From NCBI GenBank assembly GCA_030530095.1, contig JAUMVO010000006.1, forward strand, positions 1-64,000: a stretch of DNA of 64,000 bases. The letters run 5' to 3'. The position numbers were made by a program, and so were the translations under genes. This document shows, piece by piece, positions 8,351 through 15,901 of the stretch (the stretch's first letter is position 1; each line of letters opens with the position of its first letter). Origin of the DNA: Clostridiaceae bacterium (GTDB taxonomy: Bacteria > Bacillota > Clostridia > Oscillospirales > Acutalibacteraceae). The notes below the pieces were generated by a model, which was given only the letters and a program-made list of their open reading frames with translations, did not search any database and was not told the origin of the DNA.

Positions 8351-9586
8351 TTATTCATGCTTCCATTCTTTTTTCGGCAGTAGTTTTTCAAGCTTTTCTC
8401 TTGCTTTTGCCTGGCCTTCGATTGCGGCATTCAAGCTCTTTTTATACATTACATTGCCTCTTGCGACCATATCATACAGATACGATTCCGCCTGCTGGAA
8501 GCAAACGAGAGCACTTTTCGGGCTTTCTTCAACTCCGTTTCCGTATAGGAAACAATTGCCGATTCTTAACAACACTGGTCCTGCTACATGCGGCGCCGCT
8601 TCGTCAGTCATAGTTACCATACATCTGTCGTAGATGCAAAAAGCTTCGGTCGGGTTCTTTTCGACATAATATCCGTTCTGATACATATCCCCGATTTTAT
8701 AAAGCGAAATCAGACTTCCCGCAAATGCACCGAGTGCGAAATAATGAAACGCTTTCTCGTAATCAACAGGCATATTTCGGCCGTAATAATAGCAATAGCC
8801 GAGGTTTTCCTGAGCAATCTGGGAACCGTTCTCAGCCGCCATTTTATAGTAATACACGGCCTTCGTAAAATCCTGCTCACAACCTCTTCCGTCGTAATAA
8901 AGCGCACCGAGATTGTTCATTGCGTTGACATTACCGCTTTCTATCGCATCCTTATAAAGACTGACGATAAAGTCAAAAAGCATACGCGGCATATCTTTAT
9001 CCCTGTCGCAAGCTTCAAGTCCGCATGCAAGCTCATAAGAAGACAGTTCGATGTTTTCGTTCTCCTTAAAGAACTCAATTGCTCCCGGTGAAAACTCAGG
9101 ATCAAGTTCAAGTTTTATTTGTCCGTAATCGTTTATCAGCTCGAACGTTGAAAGATTGATAGCGGTTGCAATTCTGGTATGTCTGTATGCAATGTGTTCG
9201 TATTCTAACAAGGGCTCCCTCATAAACACTCCCAGGAAGCAAAACTTACCGTTTATTCTTCCAAAAACAAGTCTTTTTTTATCAAACTTAGGATTATCCG
9301 TCCACTCTACATCCCAAGACAAATCATGATTCATTTCAACAATACTCTTACCGTCAGCAGAAAGCGTATTGCTACAGCATGCAGTTCCGCCGTATTTTCC
9401 GTTTGGCTTTATATCTTCTTTAGTAATTGTTGGGAACCAAGCAGCAAACTCATCGTTAATATCGAACCATGCCTTCATCCAGCCGGCATAATCCTTACCA
9501 AAAAAATTATTAATTATTTCATAAATCCTTAAATCAGAAACATCAGTCTCAATCGAAAGAACGTCTTTGTTTTTCATATTCGGCAT
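8351..9586 (-). CDS. Sel1-repeat protein with unknown N-terminal domain
   Basis: 411 residues from the ATG at 9586 (AGAGGTG 6 nt upstream; the GTG at 9595 lies inside that ribosome site). Residues 1-165 form a domain with GWMKAWFDINDEFAAWFPTI and KRLVFGRINGKFCFLGVF, which looks like a beta-rich module found before Sel1 repeats. I cannot name it. Residues of about 215-380 contain Sel1-like repeats (AMNNLGALYYDGRGCEQD, then KAVYYYKMAAENGS), which form alpha-solenoid protein-binding scaffolds. A minus-strand promoter with TTGTAC and TATAAT 17 bp apart lies near 9620-9650. Confidence 0.75.
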   Translation of the reverse strand: MPNMKNKDVLSIETDVSDLRIYEIINNFFGKDYAGWMKAWFDINDEFAAWFPTITKEDIKPNGKYGGTACCSNTLSADGKSIVEMNHDLSWDVEWTDNPKFDKKRLVFGRINGKFCFLGVFMREPLLEYEHIAYRHTRIATAINLSTFELINDYGQIKLELDPEFSPGAIEFFKENENIELSSYELACGLEACDRDKDMPRMLFDFIVSLYKDAIESGNVNAMNNLGALYYDGRGCEQDFTKAVYYYKMAAENGSQIAQENLGYCYYYGRNMPVDYEKAFHYFALGAFAGSLISLYKIGDMYQNGYYVEKNPTEAFCIYDRCMVTMTDEAAPHVAGPVLLRIGNCFLYGNGVEESPKSALVCFQQAESYLYDMVARGNVMYKKSLNAAIEGQAKAREKLEKLLPKKEWKHE

Positions 9587-9699
9587 ACTTGACACCTCTT
9601 ATATCAATATTTAAAATAATTATATCATATCCTTCACAATTGTACAATGTAAAAGCGAAGCAGAGACCGCAATTCGGGACTTTAATATCTCGGCACTCC

Positions 9700-9746
9700 C
9701 CTTTTTAATAGTTATGTGCACGGATTTCATGGCGGGGTGGTGCAAT
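9700..9746 (+). repeat. 47-bp direct repeat, right copy
   Basis: Same orientation as 111-157, 39 of 47 matches, ending in the identical GGGGTGGTGCAAT. It closes the first accessory block. The rest of the 9587-9817 gap holds the back-to-back promoters of the Sel1 and desulfoferrodoxin genes. Confidence 0.6.
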
Positions 9747-9761
9747 TTTTATATCTGCTCA

Positions 9762-9790
9762 TTTACAATCACCTGACCGTGTGATAGAAT
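9762..9790 (+). promoter_or_regulatory. Promoter of the desulfoferrodoxin gene
   Basis: TTTACA (9762-9767) and TAGAAT (9785-9790), 17-bp spacer, followed by AAGGAGG before the ATG at 9818. Confidence 0.6.
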
Positions 9791-9817
9791 AAAATAAAGA
9801 AAAAGGAGGTTATCAAA

Positions 9818-10186
9818 ATGAAGTTTTACATCTGTAAGCATTGCGGTAATATTGTCGCAGTGGTAAAAGAAAGCGGAGCGCCTATCAGCTGCTGCGGTGA
9901 AAAGATGAACGAGATTATCCCCGGCACGACCGACGCCGCTGTTGAAAAGCATGTTCCGGTTATTGAAGTTAACAGCAACATAGTTACCGTTACTGTCGGC
10001 GAAGTTGTTCATCCCATGATACCCGAGCACTATATCGAATGGATAGCAATCAGCACCAACAAGGGCAATCAGAGAAAGCTGCTCAAACCCGGCGAAGAGC
10101 CCAAGGCGTGCTTTGCGCTTTGCGAAGGAGAACAGGTTGAAGCGGCGTATGCCTATTGCAATCTGCACAGCCTCTGGAAAGCATAA
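9818..10186 (+). CDS. dfx: Desulfoferrodoxin (superoxide reductase)
   Basis: 122 residues, the length of a two-iron desulfoferrodoxin. The N-terminal desulforedoxin domain has the Fe(Cys)4 ligands CKHC (6-9) and the CC pair near 29-30. The catalytic Fe(His)4Cys centre is complete: EKHVP, VHPMIPEH and AYCNLH supply four His and one Cys. It reduces superoxide to peroxide in the cytoplasm without making oxygen, which points to a strict anaerobe. It is a single-gene unit with its own promoter and a strong terminator at 10205. Confidence 0.95.
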   Translation: MKFYICKHCGNIVAVVKESGAPISCCGEKMNEIIPGTTDAAVEKHVPVIEVNSNIVTVTVGEVVHPMIPEHYIEWIAISTNKGNQRKLLKPGEEPKACFALCEGEQVEAAYAYCNLHSLWKA

Positions 10187-10204
10187 AAATCATAATAAAC
10201 AGTT

Positions 10205-10232
10205 AAGGGACTGCGATGCAGTCCCTTTCGTT
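10205..10232 (+). terminator. Terminator of dfx
   Basis: AAGGGACTGC (10205-10214), GAT loop, GCAGTCCCTT (10218-10227), then a T-rich run. The left arm and loop of the same hairpin occur broken at 4175-4192. Confidence 0.9.
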
Positions 10233-10262
10233 TTTTCTTTCAGTATTCAGCATTAAGAATTA

Positions 10263-10296
10263 TGTACCGAAAATGGCACATTTGTTGTTTTATAAT
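10263..10296 (+). promoter_or_regulatory. WYL-regulon-type operator/promoter (site a)
   Basis: TGTACC-GAAAAT-GGCACA (10263-10280), then exactly 10 nt, then TATAAT (10291-10296). There is no -35 hexamer; the inverted repeat occupies about -40 to -23. It drives the three-gene unit at 10398-11982. Confidence 0.75.
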
Positions 10297-10397
10297 TAAG
10301 CCGAAACAAAAAGGAGAAAGCTTTATTAACGAAAAAAATACGCAAAACAAAGGACTCGAAGTCCGTGAAATGCCAGGAATTTATGAGGAGGATTATT

Positions 10398-10844
10398 ATG
10401 CTTTCAGAAGAAAAAGAGATTGAACTTGAAATTCTTGAAATTTGCAAAAACAGCGGTGACGTCAATGTCGGAGACCGCTTTGACGGAGTTATGTATAACA
10501 GCGAGTTTGGCGACAGGCCCTGCGTATGTATCGGAAAGACGAACAATACCCGTCTGTTTGTAACCGAGGATAAGCGTTGCTATTTTACAGTTTCGGGCGG
10601 CTGGGGCGTAAAGGACGGAAAGCTTGCAAGTGTCGATATCTACGGGCGGCTTCGCTTTGACAAGCCGTCGGGAGCAGACGAAATCCGCAATTATATGAAC
10701 AGCCTGAAACCCGCAAAAGGCTGGAGCAGTGCAATGCTCCGATATGGTCGTATGACCTTGGCAAGAAGTTATCTTAACGTCATGCAGAAGTTTGAGGAGG
10801 ATGAAAATGGAGATAAAGATATTCAACCGCACGAATGCGGTTAA
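10398..10844 (+). CDS. Hypothetical protein of phosphatase operon
   Basis: 148 residues from the ATG at 10398, which has GAGGAGG 6 nt before it; the earlier ATG at 10365 has none. An N-terminal acidic helix is followed by a beta-rich core (YFTVSGGWGVKDGKLASVDI, GRLRFDKPSGADEI) and a C-terminal helical tail. No family recognised and no membrane segment. It overlaps the next gene by 38 bp, so the two are translationally linked, and it is the first gene after operator site a. Confidence 0.7.
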   Translation: MLSEEKEIELEILEICKNSGDVNVGDRFDGVMYNSEFGDRPCVCIGKTNNTRLFVTEDKRCYFTVSGGWGVKDGKLASVDIYGRLRFDKPSGADEIRNYMNSLKPAKGWSSAMLRYGRMTLARSYLNVMQKFEEDENGDKDIQPHECG

Positions 10845-11262
10845 GGAAAGCTATCGGGAGCTTGAAAAAAGCAAGGTTATTATTTCAATCAGCGACCCCG
10901 ATAAAGAACGGGCAAGCTTCAACCGGGACAACAAGTCAATAAAGGCTAAGCTTTTTTTGTTCTTTTATGATATTGACAAAAAAACACAGGACATTTTCAA
11001 AGGCTATGATCCGATGGCTGAAAGCGATGCCGAAAGAATCTGCGAGTTTGTGAACAGCTGGCAGGACAAGGTTGACGAAATATGGGTAAACTGCGAGGCA
11101 GGAATATCCCGAAGTGCAGGCGTTGCGGCGGCAATTACGGAGCATCTCGGCATGGATTCATCCGTTATATTTGATGACACAAGATATTTGCCTAATATGT
11201 ACTGCTATCGGCTTACCAAAAATGCTTTCGCAGATTTAAAAAAGGACGAAAATGTGTTATAA
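10807..11262 (+). CDS. Protein-tyrosine/dual-specificity phosphatase-like
   Basis: 151 residues. The catalytic P-loop signature CX5R is present as CEAGISRSAGVAA (about 97-109), preceded by EIWVN where the family has a beta strand. It resembles compact cytoplasmic dual-specificity phosphatases. ATG 10807 is chosen because GAGGAGG lies 6 nt upstream, inside the end of the preceding gene. A PP2A-like metallophosphatase follows 18 bp later, so two unrelated phosphatase folds are encoded together. Substrates are unknown. Confidence 0.75.
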   Translation: MEIKIFNRTNAVKESYRELEKSKVIISISDPDKERASFNRDNKSIKAKLFLFFYDIDKKTQDIFKGYDPMAESDAERICEFVNSWQDKVDEIWVNCEAGISRSAGVAAAITEHLGMDSSVIFDDTRYLPNMYCYRLTKNAFADLKKDENVL

Positions 11263-11280
11263 TTATATAAAGGTGATTAA

Positions 11281-11982
11281 ATGATTTACGTAATTTCCGA
11301 CCTTCACGGTTATCCTCTTGAAAAACTGAAAAAGCTGCTTGAAAAAGCGAATTTTGTTGAGGATGATTTTCTTTACATACTCGGCGATGTCATTGACCGA
11401 AACGGCGACGGCGGTGTCGGTATTTTAGAGTGGCTTCTCGAACAGCCCAACGTTGCACTGATTATGGGCAATCATGAGGCGATGCTGCTCTCCTGCGATT
11501 TCATCTTTAACGAGGTTACCGAAACGAATATCGATAAACTCAATGAAAAGCAGTTTGAAATTCTCAACAACTATTTGCTCAACGGCGGCGGAGTAACGCT
11601 TCGCAACCTCAAAAAGTTAGATAAGCAAACCCGCTTTGATATTGTCAATTATCTTCGTGACAGTCCGCTGTATGAAGCGGTTACCGTCGGCGACACAGAC
11701 TATATTTTAGTCCACGCAGGTTTTGAGAATTTCCGTCCCGACAGAAAGCTGAGCGACTACTCCCCTGACGAGCTTATCTGGGCGGAGCCGGAGCTTAAGG
11801 ACGAGTACTTTGACGGTATTCACACGGTATTCGGACACACGCCCACTCACCTTTTCGGTGAAGAGTACAGAGGCAAAATAGTACGCACACGCACCTGGAC
11901 CTGTATTGACTGCGGAGCGGCAACGGGCAATGAGCCTGTTTTGTTGCGCCTCGACGATAATGAAGAATTCAGATTGCGGTAA
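11281..11982 (+). CDS. PP1/PP2A-type metallophosphatase
   Basis: 233 residues. All signatures of the calcineurin-like phosphoprotein phosphatase family are present: SDLHG (7-11), GDVIDRNGDGG, GNHEAML, VHAGFENF and FGHTPTHLF. These supply the two-metal site and the catalytic His. It resembles lambda/PrpA-type Ser/Thr phosphatases and may also act on dinucleotides. Third gene of the operon under operator site a, ending just before the hairpin at 12029. Confidence 0.9.
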   Translation: MIYVISDLHGYPLEKLKKLLEKANFVEDDFLYILGDVIDRNGDGGVGILEWLLEQPNVALIMGNHEAMLLSCDFIFNEVTETNIDKLNEKQFEILNNYLLNGGGVTLRNLKKLDKQTRFDIVNYLRDSPLYEAVTVGDTDYILVHAGFENFRPDRKLSDYSPDELIWAEPELKDEYFDGIHTVFGHTPTHLFGEEYRGKIVRTRTWTCIDCGAATGNEPVLLRLDDNEEFRLR

Positions 11983-12002
11983 AAATTCCAAATGCTATGT
12001 AA

Positions 12003-12036
12003 TGTCCCATTTTTGGGATTTCAAAAGTGGTATTCT
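12003..12036 (+). promoter_or_regulatory. WYL-regulon-type operator/promoter (site g), upstream of retron RNA
   Basis: TGTCCC-ATTTTT-GGGATT (12003-12020), 10 nt, then TATTCT (12031-12036) with an extended -10 TG. Transcription would begin near 12043, about 27 nt before the retron a1 arm. Caveat: the -10 lies within the stem of the hairpin at 12029-12057. Confidence 0.55.
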
Positions 12037-12069
12037 GTAATTACCGAACAGAATACCGCTTTTATTTTT
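12029..12069 (+). terminator. Hairpin after phosphatase operon
   Basis: GGTATTCTGT (12029-12038) pairs with ACAGAATACC (12048-12057) and is followed by GCTTTTATTTTT, a good intrinsic terminator for the upstream operon. It sits immediately before the retron RNA, so a retron transcript starting at site g would begin inside it. Confidence 0.7.
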
Positions 12070-12274
12070 GGCTCTCTGCGGCAGCGTAAATGTTAAGGTC
12101 TCCCTATATGACTTTGACGGGACGGCGAGTCGCCGCCTTTAATCAAAAAAAGCGGGAAAGCGCTTAGCTGACGCAAAGCGCATCTTCCCTCCCTTCGCTC
12201 CAACGAATCGGAAATCGCTTCACGATTACAAATTCGCCTGCGCTTCAGTCGGGCTTTATGTGCCGCAGAGAGTC
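12070..12274 (+). ncRNA. Putative retron msr-msd RNA
   Basis: A 205-nt segment directly upstream of the retron reverse transcriptase. Its ends pair: GGCTCTCTGCGGCA (12070-12083) with TGCCGCAGAGAGTC (12261-12274), 14 bp with one G-U, matching the a1/a2 stem of retrons. AGC follows a1 (12083-12085), the usual context of the priming guanosine. Inside are hairpins: CGGCG/CGCCG (about 12123-12135), a long one with GGGAA/TTCCC and GCGCTT/AAGCGC (about 12155-12189), and AATCG/CGATT (about 12206-12228). The msr/msd boundary and branch G cannot be fixed by eye. No gene lies in 11983-12293. Confidence 0.7.
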
Positions 12275-12293
12275 GTTGTTTTTTGATGACACT

Positions 12294-13358
12294 ATGAAAA
12301 TTATTGACAGCAATAGTATTAAATTTGAATTAAGCGATATGGCTTTTGTTGAAAAATTTGGCATTAAGGATGCGGCTCAGATGGTGTTCGACTATAAATC
12401 GGTCAACGAAACACCGTTTGTTTTTGACTGCTTTCAACTGTCAAATCTCGTCGGCGTTGATGAAATTCAGATGTTTCACATGATAAGAAACAAGGAAAGA
12501 TATTACCGTAAAATCACGCTGAAAAAGAAAAACGGCGGCACGAGAAAAATCACTGCGCCCGATTTTACAATGAAGTGCGTTCAGGGCTGTATTCTTTACC
12601 GTATTCTGAATAATATTCCCGTTTCGAAATACGCAACCGCGTATCACAAGGGCGCAACGCTTTATGACAATGCGGCGCCGCACACAAATAAGAAGTATAT
12701 TCTGAAGCTTGATATTACCGACTTTTTCGGCAGCATCACCTTTTCGCAGGTTTTGTCGTGCGTATTCAATTCAAGCCGCTATCCTAAGCAGATAGGCTAT
12801 CTCCTGACGGAGCTTTGCACGCTCGGCGAGGTTCTGCCTCAGGGAGCGCCTACCTCCCCTGCCATTTCCAATATCGTAATGAAAGGCTTTGACGATTATA
12901 TAGGCAAATGGTGCGAAAAGAACGCAATTGCATATACACGCTACTGCGACGATATGACCTTCTCGTCCGACAAGCCGCTTTATCACGTATATAAAAAGGC
13001 GGAAAAGATGCTCAACGACATGGGCTTCTGGCTCAATGAGAGTAAGACGAAATTTATTTCCGCTTCTCAAAGGCAGACCGTTACGGGGCTGACGGTTAAC
13101 GAAAAGGTTTCCGTGCCGAGAGAATACAAGCGGGAACTACGGCAACAGATACACTATCTGCTCAAATACGATTTTGACGCCGAATCTGTTTGCCACGCTT
13201 ACGATTACGGTAAAAGCTTTCTTGTCAGGCACTACCGGGAATGCTTCTGCACCGTAACCGGAAAGGTGAAATACGTCTTACAGATCGAACCTGACAACGC
13301 TTATTTCAAAAACGCCCTTGAGGAACTGCATCGCGTCTGCAACTATTATCTTATGTAA
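12294..13358 (+). CDS. Retron-type reverse transcriptase
   Basis: 354 residues from the ATG at 12294; the in-frame ATG at 12258 lies just before and overlaps the a2 arm of the RNA and is less likely. Reverse-transcriptase motifs are in order: LDITDFFGSI (139-148), LPQGAPTSP (181-189), YCDD (217-220) and NESKT (248-252). The two retron-specific signatures are also present: NAXXH as NAAPH (126-130) and VTG in VTGLTVN (263-269). It would copy the upstream RNA into a 2'-5' branched msDNA. No obvious effector is fused or adjacent; a terminator follows at 13377. YCDD instead of the commoner YADD is a mild variation. Confidence 0.93.
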   Translation: MKIIDSNSIKFELSDMAFVEKFGIKDAAQMVFDYKSVNETPFVFDCFQLSNLVGVDEIQMFHMIRNKERYYRKITLKKKNGGTRKITAPDFTMKCVQGCILYRILNNIPVSKYATAYHKGATLYDNAAPHTNKKYILKLDITDFFGSITFSQVLSCVFNSSRYPKQIGYLLTELCTLGEVLPQGAPTSPAISNIVMKGFDDYIGKWCEKNAIAYTRYCDDMTFSSDKPLYHVYKKAEKMLNDMGFWLNESKTKFISASQRQTVTGLTVNEKVSVPREYKRELRQQIHYLLKYDFDAESVCHAYDYGKSFLVRHYRECFCTVTGKVKYVLQIEPDNAYFKNALEELHRVCNYYLM

Positions 13359-13376
13359 AACCCGAACAATAAAACA

Positions 13377-13410
13377 GCCGTGAAAGTACGTAGCTTTCAC
13401 GGCACGTTTA
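13377..13410 (+). terminator. Terminator of the retron RT gene
   Basis: GCCGTGAAAG (13377-13386), 7-nt loop, CTTTCACGGC (13394-13403), then ACGTTTATTATTTTTT. Confidence 0.85.
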
Positions 13411-13494
13411 TTATTTTTTATAATTATTTATAAATATAAAGGTTTTATTATAAGGTGTGCTATACTGCTCCCGAAATCAAAAAGGAGGTATTTT

Positions 13495-14181
13495 ATGGGA
13501 TATGAGATTTCCGAAAATGCGCAGAAATTCTTAACTCTTTATAAGGAGGCGAAGGACAAAAGAAATCTTAAAGCGCAGTATGAGCTTGCAAATTACTATG
13601 CAGGCTCAAAGGATGAGACGTTGCGTAAAAAAGCGTATTCGCTTTATAAAAAAGCAGCTGACAAAGGCTATACCGAAGCGCTATTCGGTCTGGGCGTATG
13701 CTATGAATTCGGCATCGGCATAAAGCAGGATTTTCTCAAGGCAATGCTTCAGTACCGTCGGGTTGATATAAGCGTTACAAATGATATTATGACAAATCCC
13801 GATCCGATTGGCGAGGCCGAAAACAGACGGCTGCAGGAGATTATGGCAGACGGGGAAGCCTATGCTGAGTTCGAGGCTTTTCTTGACGAGGACATCCGTG
13901 AAACCGATGTGCTTGAAACGGATATTGCGCTTGCAGAAACGGGCGACAGAAAAGCGATGCACCGCATGGGATGCCGCTATCTTGACGGTAAAGGAGTTGA
14001 TAAAGACGAAGAAAAAGCGCTTGAATTACTAAAGCTGTCCGCAGAACAGGGCTGTGACGAAGCAATTATGAAGCTTGTTGATTACTACCGCCTGAAGCAT
14101 GACCTGAAGAAAGCAACAAGGTGGTACAGACAGTACGCCATAGAGCGAATCAAATGGCGCAACCGACGGTTAGGTTGGTAA
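13495..14181 (+). CDS. Sel1-like repeat protein
   Basis: 228 residues, AAAAAGGAGG before the ATG. It contains Sel1/TPR-like repeats: KAQYELANYYAGSKDE, KAYSLYKKAADKGYTEALFG, KAMHRMGCRYLDGKGVDKD and KALELLKLSAEQGCDEAIMK, with an acidic non-repeat insert in the middle. It is a cytoplasmic alpha-solenoid scaffold with no catalytic domain, and its partner is unknown. Sel1 proteins sometimes accompany defence systems, but a terminator separates it from the retron. Confidence 0.8.
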   Translation: MGYEISENAQKFLTLYKEAKDKRNLKAQYELANYYAGSKDETLRKKAYSLYKKAADKGYTEALFGLGVCYEFGIGIKQDFLKAMLQYRRVDISVTNDIMTNPDPIGEAENRRLQEIMADGEAYAEFEAFLDEDIRETDVLETDIALAETGDRKAMHRMGCRYLDGKGVDKDEEKALELLKLSAEQGCDEAIMKLVDYYRLKHDLKKATRWYRQYAIERIKWRNRRLGW

Positions 14182-14209
14182 TTGACGAAAAATGTCGATA
14201 TGATATAAT
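14182..14209 (+). promoter_or_regulatory. Promoter of the 14240-15817 operon
   Basis: TTGACG (14182-14187) and TATAAT (14204-14209) with a 16-bp spacer and TG one base before the -10. It has a real -35, unlike the WYL-type sites. Confidence 0.6.
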
Positions 14210-14239
14210 GATACTATAATTCAGAAAGGAGAAAAGGTT

Positions 14240-14410
14240 ATGGATTTTGATTTAAGCACGGTTCCGACCTGCGAGCTGGTCGAAGAATTAAGAAAAAGAG
14301 AGGGCGTGTTTGACAAATACGTTGAGCCCTACGAGCCGTACAGTATAACAATCGGTGATAAGACCGAATCCGAACAAGGCCCGGCAGTTATTCTTACGGT
14401 TATTGATTGA
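14240..14410 (+). CDS. Small protein resembling the BC1881 family
   Basis: 56 residues beginning MDFDLSTVPTCELVEELRKR, with AAAGGAGAAAAGG upstream. The segment STVPTCELVEELRKREGV matches the helical core of a small Firmicutes and phage-associated family (BC1881-like). It is too short for automated calls at common cut-offs but has a good ribosome site and ends 13 bp before the next gene, so it is probably translated with it. No function is known. Confidence 0.7.
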   Translation: MDFDLSTVPTCELVEELRKREGVFDKYVEPYEPYSITIGDKTESEQGPAVILTVID

Positions 14411-14423
14411 GGAGATAATAAAA

Positions 14424-14996
14424 ATGAAAAAGATTGATTTTAATAAACCTGCAAAAGAATTGGCAAAAGATTTGATCGGCAAAGTGATCTGTTACAATGG
14501 TAAGAAATATATGATTACCGTAACTGAAGCATATCCTTTTGATGAAGGGAAAGACGCAAAAGGTAAAGAAATAAGCTACGTAAACAAGTATAAAAAAGGG
14601 AGCAAAGGCCATGATGCTCTCGTTGGAGAAGATAAAATCGGTGATGGCTTTGTTTATGCGGGGATGTTGCATATAGCATGTAAAGGAGGGTATCGTGACG
14701 GTGAAACCGAATACAAATGCGATAATGTTCTCATAAGAGGAGGCGTTTGTGTTGACGATAACAATGAACTTCAAATTGTTGATAATAGGTTAAGTTTTGA
14801 AAATGGTAAACCGTACAAACTATGCTGTACTTTATTGAAAATACCAAAGGATTTTTGTGATATTGCAGAAAGTATTATTAAGGATTTCCAATCTTTTGAC
14901 AAAAAATATATCAATCAAACGAAAAGAATCAATGTTGATAGCAATAATGAATACAGGTATTATTTGGATTTGAATGAACTGAAAGGTAATAATTGA
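14424..14996 (+). CDS. Divergent alkyladenine (3-methyladenine) DNA glycosylase-like protein
   Basis: 190 residues from ATG 14424 with GAGGAG upstream. The pattern AKELAKDLIGKVIC, then VTEAYPFDE (TEAY near 34-37), then GFVYAGMLHIACKGG and LIRGG follows the AAG/MPG fold, in which the Glu-Ala-Tyr triad supplies the catalytic Glu and the Tyr that stacks on flipped-out bases. The usual His after EAY and the Asn of the active site are not evident, and loops differ, so substrate or activity may have changed. Its stop codon overlaps the next ATG by one base. Confidence 0.6.
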   Translation: MKKIDFNKPAKELAKDLIGKVICYNGKKYMITVTEAYPFDEGKDAKGKEISYVNKYKKGSKGHDALVGEDKIGDGFVYAGMLHIACKGGYRDGETEYKCDNVLIRGGVCVDDNNELQIVDNRLSFENGKPYKLCCTLLKIPKDFCDIAESIIKDFQSFDKKYINQTKRINVDSNNEYRYYLDLNELKGNN

Positions 14997-15817
14997 TGCT
15001 CTGCTTTTCATCCCAACTAAACAACCCTACATACAAACCTGCGGCGGACAGACTGTTCGCCGCACTCGATTTATTTAATATAAAATATAAATTATTAGAT
15101 AATACAAAAGACATCTGGCTGCGTGATTTTATGCCCGTAAAGACACGCTCGGGCAGATATGTTTCATTCCGCTATGAGCCGTCTTATCTTGACGGATCTC
15201 CCGAGCTGAAAACCGACTTCAAGTCCGATATGTCTGCCGAACTCGGTCTGTCAGATATTGAGTACAGCGACATTAAACTTGACGGAGGAAATGCGGTGTT
15301 TTCCCCTGCCCGTCAATCCGTTATTATCAGCGACAGAGTATTTGCGGAAAATCCCGACATAAACGAAACCGATTTGATTTGTGAGCTTGAAAGACTTCTT
15401 GAAGCGAAGGTGATAATCATCCCTTCGCTCAAAAACGATATGACGGGCCACGCTGACGGTATGGTGCGTTTTATTGACGAAAAAAACGTACTCGGCAACA
15501 GAACAAATTTCAAAAACGGACACGAAACGAAAATCAAAAACGCCCTAAAAAAAGAGGGCATTGAGGTAATTGATTTTCCGTATTTTGAAACGGACAACGG
15601 AAGTCCCGACGGGGTGCCGAGCGCCGAGGGCTGCTATCTCAATTATCTTGAAACGGAAATAGTTGTTTTTCTTCCCGTATTCAAAGCGAACAGGGAAATG
15701 AACCTTGAGGCAATTCCGCTGTTAAGGCAGCTCACGGGCAAGCGTATTGTTCCCGTCTGCGTTGACGAAATCGCCCTGCACGGCGGACTGCTGAATTGCA
15801 TAAGCTGGGAGGATTGA
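14996..15817 (+). CDS. Agmatine deiminase / PPAD-like protein
   Basis: 273 residues, shorter than the usual 350 or so. WLRDFMPV near 40, GGNAVF near 85, GHADGMVRFID near 143 and LHGGLLNCISW at the C-terminus match the Porphyromonas-type peptidylarginine deiminase/agmatine deiminase fold, whose catalytic His and Cys are in the last two motifs. Agmatine deiminase makes N-carbamoylputrescine. The short length and the genetic coupling (TGATG overlap) to a glycosylase-like gene are unusual, so a different guanidino substrate is possible. Confidence 0.7.
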   Translation: MLCFSSQLNNPTYKPAADRLFAALDLFNIKYKLLDNTKDIWLRDFMPVKTRSGRYVSFRYEPSYLDGSPELKTDFKSDMSAELGLSDIEYSDIKLDGGNAVFSPARQSVIISDRVFAENPDINETDLICELERLLEAKVIIIPSLKNDMTGHADGMVRFIDEKNVLGNRTNFKNGHETKIKNALKKEGIEVIDFPYFETDNGSPDGVPSAEGCYLNYLETEIVVFLPVFKANREMNLEAIPLLRQLTGKRIVPVCVDEIALHGGLLNCISWED

Positions 15818-15834
15818 TAAAAATTCGACGGTTA

Positions 15835-15868
15835 TGTACCGAAATCGACACGTCACTTTTTATATAAT
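15835..15868 (+). promoter_or_regulatory. WYL-regulon-type operator/promoter (site b)
   Basis: TGTACC-GAAATC-GACACG (15835-15852), 10 nt, TATAAT (15863-15868). It lies 33 bp before the ATG of the SLOG-family gene. Confidence 0.75.
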
Positions 15869-15901
15869 AAAGTCATGAAATAAATAAGGAGTGACTTTGT
15901 T

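Noticed and set aside
10325..10423. Open frame after AAGGAGAAAG that would use ATT as a start
   Set aside because: ATT initiation is very rare, and the downstream ATG at 10398 has a better ribosome site.
12258..12293. Earlier ATG for the reverse transcriptase giving a 12-residue extension
   Set aside because: These codons overlap the a2 arm of the retron RNA, and the extension has no counterpart in the expected RT start; ATG 12294 is more plausible.
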